A stretch of DNA of 64,000 nt from Diprion similis (taxonomy: Eukaryota; Arthropoda; Insecta; Hymenoptera; Diprionidae), in the NCBI RefSeq assembly GCF_021155765.1, contig NC_060114.1, forward strand, positions 18,148,501-18,212,500, given 5' to 3'. The notes below the pieces were generated by a model. That model ran no database searches. It had not been told where the DNA came from and saw nothing but the letters and a program-made list of their open reading frames with translations. This document shows, piece after piece, positions 1 through 10,649 of this stretch (its first letter is position 1; each line of letters begins with the position of its first letter). The position numbers and the translations under genes are program-made.

Positions 1-672
1 TGCACAAAATTATTATACGTATGCATACCGATTGGAGTATGACGTAGAGGTAAGCGCAATTGAAAGCATACCCATAGTCATATTAACCAAACGGTACACT
101 AATCAAGACTAATCGTCAAGTACTAAACCATAAATTAGTTTCGAAAAACCACATCGTACGGTGGTAAATTTTTGGAACCACGGTGTCTCTTTCGTGGAAT
201 TCCGCACGTGCAGACAGTGGCGATGCAGTCTTCATACTTCAGCTGAACGCCACTTTCATCTTTCTGTCACTCTGGAGAGGTTCAAGCAGATTGAAGTTTC
301 TCACTTGTCTTGACTTCTGTCCGCTTTTACTTCTGTCCATTCCTATGCCAGTCAAATTTGCACTGTTTTGCGTTGACTTCAGGTCTCAGAAAGTTTTTAA
401 GATTCTGGAGAATACTCTTAAGGCAATGGGGAGAAAAATGGCAGTAATAATGACAACAAAAAAAATAATTAATCGCAAAGCCAATCTGAAGGTGGCTTAA
501 CGCGAATATTCGCCCTGTTTCTGTAGCGGTGTTGAAAGCTCATCCTTAACCCCCGCAGAGGGCAGAATGACGGTTATAAACAGGGCGGGACCGTCACACG
601 GATCTCAGACCGGAAGAAGGGTTCTTCACTTGAGTTTCGATGAAGAGACGAATGCAAAAGGCAGCACAACAC

Positions 673-700
673 GACCTAACCTGACCTAACCTTACCTAAC
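673..700 (+). repeat. Short CCTAA-type (telomere-like) repeat
   Basis: The stretch contains three degenerate copies built on the pentamer CCTAA (cctaacc, tgacctaacc, ttacctaac). CCTAA/TTAGG is the canonical insect telomere unit, so this resembles an interstitial telomere-like motif. It is only about four units long and could equally be a simple repeat common in this genome. Confidence 0.5.
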
Positions 701-2587
701 ATCAGAGTTCATGGAAGATCTCGTGGGATGAGATAACCGCGGTTCGCGGTAATAGGTTTTTAACCTTTTATCTGCCGAGAGACAGGAAGCTTTGCTAATA
801 TTACGCATGGATTACGCGATAATAAGTAGAGAGCAAAAGCAATTTTCGAGAACTTGAGGGTTTACCCACTGCTACACCGCCACCTCATTTTCTCCGTACC
901 AATTGGAACGAGTTTCGAGGTCCATATAATCGAAAGCGTTGCCTGCGATATGACACCTGTCGAATGATTGTAATGTGCAATGGTGGTTACAAGTCGTAAC
1001 AGGTGGCCGAGTAAACGCGCAATACTCGCACGGCCTTTTCCCGCGTCTAATTAGCGATAGCGGGATTACATTTTCCAGGAAAAACTCCCGGCTCACGCGT
1101 TCCAGTTCCATTCCTTCGTCTCTCCGCTTCTCCACCGACCTGCAGCGCTTCTTCGTCCTGCAGGGTGGCGACAGGCGCTACATAAGCTTTTATATCATTT
1201 TCCACCTTTCTTGAATGTTTTCAATCATTAAAACGCACAGGGTTCCTCAATCTTAAAAAACTTCCGGTAAATGTGGCACGAATTTATTGAAACTTACGGA
1301 ACGGTAGGAACGTTCGTCTCCGCAAAAGAAGGGGGGGGGTGTGTGTGAGTAGATCCATTCCGCCCTGGAGCGACTGTCTCCTTCCCGCCTCGCTTCGACT
1401 CTTTATGTGCACCTCTTTGCCTCTATATAAGGTGTGTCAAGTTGTCTTTGACAAAGGCCTCCTTGCCGTATATGGAGGGCAGGTTCTCGATCGCTCCAGC
1501 TACTGCACCATCGACCGGTCGCACCTGGTGCACCAGAAGCCATCCGCAGCGCTACCGTACCGCGCTATTCAATTATTTCCTTTGGCTCAGATTTATAATG
1601 ATTAGACACATGGGTGCGACCATTACAGACTAGATGTTAAGAAATATATATGTATAATGCGTAAGACGTCCACGTCATTGTGGTTAAAGCGACTGCCGCT
1701 TTCGCGGTGAGACTCGAAGGAGATAAAAATCTTTCTTATGCTCAAATCACTTCAATGAATGTTGCGCCTCGGTCCGAAGAGAATAGTTTTCCATCGAAAA
1801 GGACAGCGTACATCATACGACTGCCTGCGAACGCGATAATGACAGACGTGTTAACGGTTTATAATTACTTTACAACTCCGTATAAAACTGCTGTTCGATA
1901 GAGCGTAGGATAGATACGACTCATTGATAGCCCGAGGGCCACTCGACGGCAGCCAAGAGTCGCGTGCGAGTCGATGAACATGGCTCGGAGCTTTCTTTCA
2001 TGGTGAAATTAATCAAATCTCAGTACCCAATTATTTATAGGCGTAAAATTGTACGCACGCGAGATGTTTCTTGTTTCGGACAGTCTTCAATTATCAAGCC
2101 TCTCGCAAAAATAGGGTTAAACAATGGATTACTTTCAAACTTGATAGAAAAAAACAACACAAAACGATCATCCAACGAGAAGAAATCAAACATACTGCAC
2201 AGTGTAAAACTAAGTGAAAACCGTTTAGTAGGATAGGGGGGTAAGGTATACTTGTGAAATTTACCTACCGAAACGATCGCCTTCGATCTTATACACAATA
2301 CATATGTATGTATGTATGTATATCTCTTTTTTTACTTGCCGCACGTGTGTAGTCAGGGAATAATGTATTTCGGTTTGATTCACTAAAGTTTTTGATTATA
2401 CAAATATACAAAACACACATGCACAATTGCACATATCACAAGAGAAGTGCCTCTACAAGTTTATACATGTATATATGTGTATATATATATATACACATAC
2501 ACACAAATATATATAAATAAATATCGACGGGTAATAAGGATAGAAGAACAAAAAAATAAATAAAATAAAATGGAAAAGAATTTTGGA

Positions 2588-2590
<3 letters not shown>

Positions 2591-2615
<25 letters not shown>
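2591..2615 (+). repeat. Poly-A tract
   Basis: Uninterrupted run of 25 A in the SRF downstream flank. It sits in AT-rich simple sequence, with no target duplication or retroposon body seen. Confidence 0.9.
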
Positions 2616-2618
<3 letters not shown>

Positions 2619-3075
2619 TGCAAAAACAGAATAAAATATTAAAAATAAAAAATCGTAATAATATTATTAATAATAATAATAACCATAATAATAATATCGT
2701 AATCGTAATAAAGAATTAAATTAATGGAAACATAAAAACTAATTACTAATAATACACATGCCACTCTACAACAACACATTACAACAAACATCAACGATAC
2801 TATTTACTCAATTTATTGCAATTGAATCCTGGCGGGGCTCACGGGTCTTGTCTTTTCTTTATTTTCCGACAAATGTAAGTACTATAATTCTCTGATTCGA
2901 TTTAGTAATAATTTAATTGAATGTTACTGGATATAATTATCGAAGTTGCCGATCGACGCTCTGTTCGTATTGAAAAAAAAAATTTTCTCAACAAAGAGAA
3001 CGCCGACGAGCACGTAAGGCTTGATTTTTTTACTTGTTTCTCTTCAAGAGTTTTTCCTTTTCACGTTGCTTCTGG

Positions 3076-3078
<3 letters not shown>

Positions 3079-3115
<37 letters not shown>
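3079..3115 (+). repeat. (AT)n microsatellite
   Basis: About 18 perfect AT dinucleotides in AT-rich non-coding DNA downstream of SRF. Confidence 0.95.
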
Positions 3116-3116
<1 letters not shown>

Positions 3117-3722
3117 CTCGATATTTTTAACAAATTCATCTAAAAATTATTTAACAGCACCGGATTGACTGTTTGCCGATTGACGATTGTCATCTTGCTA
3201 TGACACGATTCTATGAACAAATACTTGCGGAAGTATCTACTGTCTTTTGATTATTTTTGTATTTATATTTATAATTTTCTTTTCATACTTCTTTTCCAAT
3301 TCTCACTCGTTTTCTTCAGATTTTCTGAATATAAAATATACTTCACGGTATATAATCGTTGAATCGTCATATTTCAACGATATACTTGTCACACATGATT
3401 TTTTAAAATTATATTTAAAACGATTAAAGCAGTATATCCACCGATTCTCGACAGTGTAGTTGTGATAAAATATATATACAACTTTGTTCAATAAATATAC
3501 TATAAATTATTATTATTACTTGCTTTTTTGTTCACTTTTCCTTCATTTTTTTTTTTTTTTTTTTTTTATCCTTTAAATGCAAAAACGTTCCTTCACTATG
3601 TCAAGTTTCGCGTAAGTCCAACGAGTCGCACGTATATGTAAATATATATTCATTTATATAGATATCTCCTTTTCGTTAAACGAAATCAAGCCTGTCTAAT
3701 TCGTATAAACGTTTGCTTCAAG

Positions 3723-3749
<27 letters not shown>
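3723..3749 (+). repeat. Poly-A tract
   Basis: Run of 27 A in intergenic sequence. A poly-T run of 22 lies about 160 bases to the left (3546-3567), so the two could pair as an imperfect long hairpin, but the sequence between them shows no element structure. Confidence 0.9.
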
Positions 3750-3754
<5 letters not shown>

Positions 3755-5062
3755 ATTAAATACAATTGAAAATAAGAGAGAATAAAAAAAAAATAAAAAA
3801 CAACTTAACGCTCGCGAGACGAGGGTCTTTGGACAGATAATTGAATAGCTAAGATATAGGTACCCGTTCAAGCAACGCAACCAAAACAGAACAGCAATCC
3901 CGAGCGTGCATTGCAGATCCCGATATCCCCTAGAGATTTTTCTTATTCCCAAGCTCGTCGACGGTATAATAATTAATATGAAATTCATTCATAGAAGTAA
4001 AATTATACAAAATAACCTACGCAAAACAACGTAAGCCAAGTTTTTAAGTAGAAGAAAAATAAAATCAAATCAAACAATTATACGAGACGAAATTGTGTAC
4101 GCGGGCTTTGGGGATAAACGTTCGTCGGGACAAACGCCAACTGGATATTTCTGGCCATGTCATATCGGTAAGTAAGAAAACCTTCGCTGTACGTGATTAT
4201 TGTAAAATATCATTGAAATACTTGTATAAAAGTGGATGCATTTAATCGTTGTTAAAATGATCCAAGTTTTGCTTGGAAATTGTTTTGACACGATCAAGTA
4301 TTTTTGCAACTCATGCTTGAGGAAAAAAAATTGTGTAATTTTCAACAAAGTAATTCTTGCTGTGCTAACCACGCGAGCTCAGCTGATACAATAAACAACG
4401 AGTATAAATTTGACTTTAAGATCTGGGGAGCTTTAAGTACGCGTACGTATTACAGGTTTGACGCTCGGAATTTTGGTGAAACATTTTGACACGAGGCGAC
4501 TCAAGATGACATCATAAAAACATGACATTACACGATCTAATAATTAGCACCCTTGCACAATTCGTGTATTATAATTGGACCTGGACGGTACCTGACTTTG
4601 AAGAATACTGGAAAAGACTAGAATTAATTAAAGATAAATAGTTTTTTTTATATATTTTCTAAAACGTAGTAGTCTGGATCGTAATGAAAAACACAAGTAA
4701 AAGAAGTGGGAAGAAGAAGAAAGAAAGAAAAAAAAAAAAAAAAAACAATTCAACTCGACTAATTAATTTTCCATTTTACACCCAAGCCAAGCAAAGAAAG
4801 TTTGTATAATACACACGAAAGATTTCATACGTATCGAATGATCAGCTAACTACGAAGCCTGAACAAGTCAAATATAAAAATCTTTCAACCGACTAGACTG
4901 AAATTAGCATGATATGGCTGAGTGTGGAGTGAACGAAGAGGCGAGTTTTGAAATGCGTATCATACCTCCTCCGTGAGTCTAGATCAAATTTTTGAGCTTC
5001 CAGAGTTTTCGGGTGAGGCCCGAAATTTTGAATAACCAGAAGGCGTTTGTCTGTTCTCTCAA

Positions 5063-7087
5063 CTACCGCTGCGGATGAGAATGCGACATGTGCGGATGGT
5101 AGGTTGCGTGGGGTGGCAGGGGGGACGGACAGGACTGTTGGTATGGGCCAGCAGCAAGCATAGGTCCAGGACTAGAGCACGGTACAAGATGGGAGGGTGA
5201 ATTTTGCGGGTGGTGGGTAGCTAAGAGGTGATGTTGATGGGGCGCGGGCGCATGCGGTGGTGCGGCGTAGCCAGGGTGCGGTTGGAGAGCCCCGCCATGC
5301 GGCGGGCCGTACACCAGTTGCCTTACTTTCTGCTCCTCATCAGCAATGTTGTAGGTCAGTTCAGTCTCCTCGAAGCCGGTAGCAGACATCCGCTGGTCCC
5401 CGGTCGATCCGGATGATGGAGGGTCCGGGCTATTCAGGCACGTCTGAATCAGAGCTTTACCAGCCTCGCTAGTTATCATCGGCTGCAACTTTCTCGTCGC
5501 AAATGTATAGACATGACCCGTCTCGCTGGCCACTAGTAACATCACCTGAGTTCCCGTCAGAGTCGATAGTTCATACGCCTGGAAATATTTATCGCTAGGT
5601 TAGTCCATGTTCTTCGTTTTTTCCTTAAATTACTGTCGATTGTGCATAAAGTTATATAATTATTGTACGTTCGGATACATTTTACTTTACATCTGTCCAT
5701 TTTTAGATATTTCATATTCAGTTTTGTATGCACGCATGAATTTTCTACAGAGAATTAACTGTTTCATGTAGTGGTAGATAAAAATCATGATGCAATGGGT
5801 AGTAGGAGGATTGAAAAAAAAGCGTAGTTATCGTACCTCCAAAAGTCTAATGATGAATCTCAGGTTTTTATATCCTTTGCTTATATCTTCCACGATAAAC
5901 CGTACACGTTTAAAACTTTTAGATACTACAAAACCATGTTTATAGGAGTAATGGAGACTAAAACTAAGAGTAATGGAAACTAAGGCTAAAAGAATTTTGA
6001 AGAGTTTGTTTATTCCTCTGAGTTGAGATGACGAAAGTGGAGAGGGTTCGCTGAATTATCAAGTGCTCGACTCAAGGACTCATTTCCCTGGCCTGTGTCA
6101 TCGGTCTATTCAGCCATTGGATTAGTATGGGCAGGGGAAATTCGTTCTCCTCTCTCTCTCTCTCTCTTCTCTTATTAGTAAGGTGTTATCGGTGAACGAC
6201 AAGCAAGTCGACTTGAGACTTTCGTTGGAATTTTAATGGAAAAGGTGATCAGACATCGGTTTCTCATTATTAGGATAATTAGTGCGTCTCTCTTTGGCCT
6301 GATGGTAATCGTAATATATAGTGTTGTTAGTGGTAGCGGTAGTTGCTCCGAAGATGAGTCGAAGGTGTCAGTAGGAAAGGCGGAGAGGATGATATCTGGA
6401 TCATTGAAAGATGGTTCGACGACGAGGAGCGTGCGAACAAGCAAGGTAAATACGAACCTTTTTCATAATTCCAGTTTTTCGTTTCGAGAAAGTGGTATAA
6501 CGGCGCAACTTATTGTCGATATATTCCATCTTAATTTTGACACGCCCCTTGGTTTTCTTCCCGTTAGACGGGGGAGATTTTTTCGGTTGGCTAAGCGACG
6601 CAAAAGTGTCGTCCAAATTGTCCGGGACACAGTCACCACCACTAACGTTGATCACGTTGATACCACCGCCTCCGCCTCCCCCAGGACCGCCCTGAGACGT
6701 CGTCATCGAGCGACCCGTCACGATCGAGTCCTGATGATCGTAGCACATGTCAGACGAGGTTCTCTTGTGCGCCGAGCGAGGCATGCTGCACGCTGACGCG
6801 CCTCCTGACAGCATGCCGCCTCCCCCTCCTCCGCCGCCGCCGCCGCCGCCACCGCCACGGCCCCCGCCTCCACCGCCGCCCCCTCCGCCTCCGTGGGAGT
6901 TGAGCGAAGCGAGTGAGGCTGACATGCCGCGGCTGCCTTGCTGTGGCTGCGATTGCGGCGGATGCGCGGTGTGCGTTGCGTAAAGTTCGTTGCCGGTGTC
7001 GCCGCTCAACATCCCCATGCTGTACCCGAGGTTTGCAAATCTCTGGGAATCCCGAGCGCCTCCACCGCTTCCTGTAGGATTATCCAT
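5063..7087 (-). CDS. bs: Serum response factor (MADS-box transcription factor, blistered)
   Basis: Nuclear MADS-box factor that dimerises on CArG boxes; in Drosophila the orthologue blistered acts in tracheal and wing intervein cells. Exon 1 is 7087-6458 (210 codons, start ATG in a Gly/Ser-rich N-terminus) and exon 2 is 5578-5063; both phases are 0. The predicted protein is 381 residues. The MADS box spans residues 181-240 (GRVKIKMEYI... FSKRKTGIMKK, then AYELSTLTGTQV), followed by the SRF-specific dimer extension LQPMITSE... to about 270. The donor after GIMKK reads AAG|GTTCGT and the acceptor TTTCCAG|GCG. Residues 66-91 are almost pure glycine, and the C-terminus is His/Pro-rich. The vertebrate-type C-terminal activation domain is not recognisable. 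A weak donor-like GTAGTT overlaps the stop codon, so a longer alternative isoform is possible. The intron (5579-6457) holds a CT microsatellite only. Confidence 0.93.
6149..6167 (+). repeat. (CT)n microsatellite in SRF intron
   Basis: Alternating CT run inside the single SRF coding intron. Read on the gene's strand it is GAGA repeats, which GAGA factor could bind; that role is inference. Confidence 0.7.
6815..6892 (-). repeat. Poly-glycine coding repeat in SRF
   Basis: GGN repeat encoding 25 glycines with one arginine at residue 77 (residues 66-91 of SRF). Mixed GGC/GGA/GGT/GGG codons suggest age or selection on the peptide rather than recent single-codon slippage. Confidence 0.9.
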
Positions 7088-7689
7088 AACTAATGAGGCT
7101 CATCAATGCGTCGAAGCGTTTTCCTCTCGTTCCTCTTTACTTGGCTGTTTCTCGAGAGCTTGTATTTTATTCGGTACTATTTTCTTGCTTTTGTTTGTTC
7201 GTTATTTGGTTTCAATTCTCCGGCCCTTCAAGCGAGCTGATTGGCTCTCTAGAGCGCGTGCGCTACTGATGGCGCGACGTTCAACTGTGAAAACTTTGAC
7301 AAGAATCGGCGACGCCGCACCACCACTTTACTACCACCACCCCACTGCCTGCCTCAGCTGCTTTTGCCACTTCCCGTATGTGATTTTCTTTTATTTTTCT
7401 TATTCCTTGTGATGTTTTTCCGACCGTTTCTGATTTGTCCTCTTCTGCTGCTTCTTCCTCTTCTTCTTCTTCTTCCTCCTCCTCCTCTTCGCCGTCACCG
7501 TCGTCGCCGCTGTTGTTGTCGTCGACGTAGCACGTGGAACGATTCATGTAGCAGGGGACCGCGTGACCGCGCGCGCTACGATCGCCCGCAACTTTTATTG
7601 ACACACGACGCGTTCCTGCGCACGTGTCTGGGTTTTTCACACGTGTATATGTGTCAACTAATGTAGCGTTGTGTTATCAAGAGCCAGTC

Positions 7690-7749
7690 TACGTAACGTA
7701 ACGCAACGCAGCGTGACGCGGGACGCAACGTAACGCAGCGTAACGAACC
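7690..7749 (+). repeat. Degenerate CAACG/TAACG tandem repeat
   Basis: The unit (g)taacgcaacgcagcg appears twice with smaller YAACG copies between. It lies in the CpG-rich SRF upstream region. No function is known to me. Confidence 0.55.
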
Positions 7750-8088
7750 GAGCGAGTCGCCCGTCTCGCAGTGACTGCGAGCGCGCAGCGGTCTCGTTCG
7801 TAACCTGACCTACGTGAGCGCGCGTGTCTCGACCGCGGCACGCAGTTTTCCCCCCCCACCTGCCGCTGGGCCGAACTCGCGCCGTCGCGAAGTAGTACCC
7901 GGTACCTGGACCGAGCTAACCAGCCGGAATTTCGCGACGAATTTACACTTGTAATTTAACCGAGGTACTCGGAATCACCAATACCGGGAAATTTTTCACC
8001 CTACCTATGTTCCGCCGCCAAAAATCGCAGTCGCGTCAAGACCGACGCGGAGCAATACACAGCGAGCTGGAGAGGGTGTCCCCTGCTG

Positions 8089-8139
8089 CCATATTTAGAA
8101 GTCGACGTTACCATATTAGGTAAAGTTCGCCTAATATGG
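8089..8139. promoter_or_regulatory. CArG-box cluster (SRF binding sites) upstream of SRF
   Basis: Two perfect CC(A/T)6GG boxes lie at 8111-8120 (CCATATTAGG) and 8130-8139 (CCTAATATGG). They are exact reverse complements of each other and sit in an 11-base perfect inverted repeat (8110-8120 / 8130-8140) with a 9-base spacer. A near-consensus box, CCATATTTAG, is at 8089-8098. An Ets-type GGAA core occurs on the minus strand at 8156-8159. They are about 1 kb upstream of the SRF start codon, so autoregulation by SRF is the obvious inference; vertebrate SRF promoters are known to carry paired CArG boxes. Confidence 0.8.
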
Positions 8140-8200
8140 TGAACGGAGGTGGTCCTTCCTTACTTTTCGAATAGACACTGCGCGGCATCTATATACTTTG

Positions 8201-10649
8201 CATACTATCGGCCCAGCTGACGGCTCGCGACGTCGTTTACCCCCCGTTTAGGGTCGCGCGTGTTTTGTACACTCGGTTTGCACATTATCGTATCGCTTCG
8301 TGCTCATGGTATGGCATATAATTATGTATTGAAGTTAACAGATATTTTTCATTTTTTTTTTTTTTTTTCATGTATAATACAGGAACTGGACAGGACTGCG
8401 AGATCGGTTAATTATTATCGTTACTATTTTTAATAGATGAAGACAATTGAGTTATCAGCATCAAATTGTCAGAGAAATCGCAATTTTAATCGATTGTCAA
8501 GAAATAAAAATCGGTGCTTAAATCTCGTTGTTACGAACGAATGGTACCATTTTTTCACGACGATCGAAACTTGTTCTATTATTTATAGTACATACAATTA
8601 TAATACGTAGCATGCGCGGGTCGGCGGTGTAACGTATACCTCCTCCTGCCTTTGGCTTTCTTGGCTGCAGCGTTCCCGTCCTACGGAAAGAAACGGGTTC
8701 GTGGGGCGAGGCATGGCGGGGTATTCCCCCTCGAAGGCAGTTTTTATTTAGAAAGCTCGCCCGATCGGTCTTTCAAACGAAAGCATGAAAAGGATTAATT
8801 GAGGGATGAAATTACCGAGCCCGATGACAGTCACACGCGAGACTATTAAAAAACGTATATTCGAATCTATCCCGAAAGCTAGGAATAATAACTGTATGAC
8901 TTTAAATGTGTTCGCGATTTCATATTATGATCCGCCGACTATCCATAGCTGTAACCACACTTTATCAACACGGCACTTTTTTTAATGACGTAACTTATTT
9001 TCAGACTTCCGCGGTCACTCCAAGAGCGCAGAATCAAAATAATAAACCGAAAGCTCGGTAATGTGACGCAGCTAGGAAATCGGAGCATACGTAAGAGGCG
9101 TTTGCTAAAATTGGTTCATCCTTTGAATTTAGGTCTTGAGTTAACCACATGCAGCAGCACCTGCTGGCGGGAAATCTCTTACCGTCTGATGGTTACCGAT
9201 CGAGAAAAGCTACCGACAATGGAGACGTTATCGATCGACAACTAGCTGCAATTACCCATTCTAAGCTGAAATATAATTCGATGAACAAATTCAAATGAGG
9301 GATAACAAATTGATAGTGGCTGCAAGGAGGCCAATCACTTACTTTCAATATCTCAGTTGAAAAGCGGAAAAAATACGTGATAACGATTTTTCATACACAG
9401 CGTAGCATCTACGAATAAGGAGAACTTTTTGACAAACTCACGGTATTAATGGTGCGGCAAAATAACTTTTGAAATCTTATCAGCCCACTATTTTCACAAA
9501 AATGACTGATTCGTCTTACCGTATTCCCGGTTATTACTTTGTCCTGATGGTAGGTAATCGAAGGTCGACCAAGGTGTCCATTCTGGGGTTCAACAAGTTT
9601 CCAGTAAGTCCGGAGAGAGAGCGACACTTTGTCAAATCTTGATCGTACAACGTTCGATTAGTCGATGGAAGCTCGAGGTGGATTTGAATTGAATTATGTG
9701 AAATGATGTGCGAACGAACAATTATTGACCATTGGACGATCGTGTTACGAGACTTATTGAATATTTTTATTATCTTCAACTCGTTTAATTACAGTAGAGT
9801 AAAAAACGTTTTGTTTTCATTTACAATATCCTATTATTATAAAACACGTATATAAACATAGATTGAGTACATTATATGATAATATGTCTATTCTAGATTT
9901 TAAAAAATGTCTCGTTACATGTATAATATAACGTGTGTGCGCTCGCTCTTACGACTCCCTTAACTTTTGAACCTCTAATTTAAAGCTTTATTTGGCACGT
10001 TTATTAGAATGTCATTCGGTACGGAAGCATTCGATTTTATTTAGTTATTCATTGATTTTGTTCTGTTTATCTCTTTATTTATTTATCTGTTTGTTTTTTA
10101 CTTATTATTTATTCATATTCTCGTCATTCCCCACGACGACGAGTATTTTTTTTTTCTTCTTCTTCTTTTTCGTCGTTTTAGTTTTTTTCGTTTTTTTTCG
10201 CAATTTTCTGATTTTTCTTCACCTTCTCACAATAATATTTCGATAAAACATTCGTTATTTATTATTATAAATATACTCGTTCGATTCTATAGCTCGTATA
10301 GCAGCGCCCGCGCCCGCGCCGGTTCATTTATTTATTTTTTCATTGTATTATACTTGTACGTTTCGACGAGATTATCTTATTACCCGTTGCAAGGTGCCAA
10401 CCGTTTCGTCGGTATGTGTATACATGAGATATACTGCATATGTATTTTATGTACGCGAAAGTGTATGTGTGTGTGTCTGTGTATATATATATATATATAT
10501 ATATTATTCACGCGGACGATGATCGGGCGACATTCCAACGGTGGTTGTAATGGTAATATAACTATCAAACTGCACAACGACTACTATACTCGACAACTGA
10601 TTACTCGTTTTATGTAACTCGCGTGTTATCATCACGCGTCGATAATCAT
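8201..10649. other. Spacer between SRF promoter and muscarinic receptor 3' end
   Basis: No coding sequence recognised. The right part (about 10250-10649) is probably the 3' UTR of the minus-strand receptor gene: AATAAA on the minus strand is seen at 10327-10336 and 10258-10263. There is a (TA)n run at about 10483-10504 and pyrimidine-rich simple sequence at 10140-10200. Confidence 0.5.

Larger units (their letters stand above)
1..5062. other. Non-coding flank downstream of SRF
   Basis: I recognise no protein-coding gene here. The minus-strand SRF message probably ends just below 5063, so the right part is likely its 3' UTR. The rest is AT-rich with homopolymers and microsatellites (poly-A 2591-2615, (AT)n 3079-3115, poly-T 3546-3567, poly-A 3723-3749) and ATT/AAT-rich sequence around 2640-2720. 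A short CCTAA-type motif lies at 673-700. A GC-richer patch at about 1340-1605 has open frames on both strands but no start or splice context that I trust. Confidence 0.6.
7088..8200 (-). promoter_or_regulatory. SRF 5' leader and promoter region
   Basis: GC- and CpG-rich stretch directly upstream of the SRF start codon. It contains a GAA/GAG-rich run on the gene strand (complement of 7440-7500), a degenerate (Y)AACG/CGCAACG tandem repeat at about 7690-7750, and a CArG cluster at 8089-8139. The transcription start is not resolved. Long open frames here (for example a poly-Glu frame at 7281-7640, minus) are low-complexity artefacts of the leader. Confidence 0.55.

Noticed and set aside
7281-7640. 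Minus-strand frame with a poly-Glu stretch upstream of SRF
   Set aside because: Simple GAA/GAG repeat in the SRF leader; no conserved domain and no splice link to SRF.
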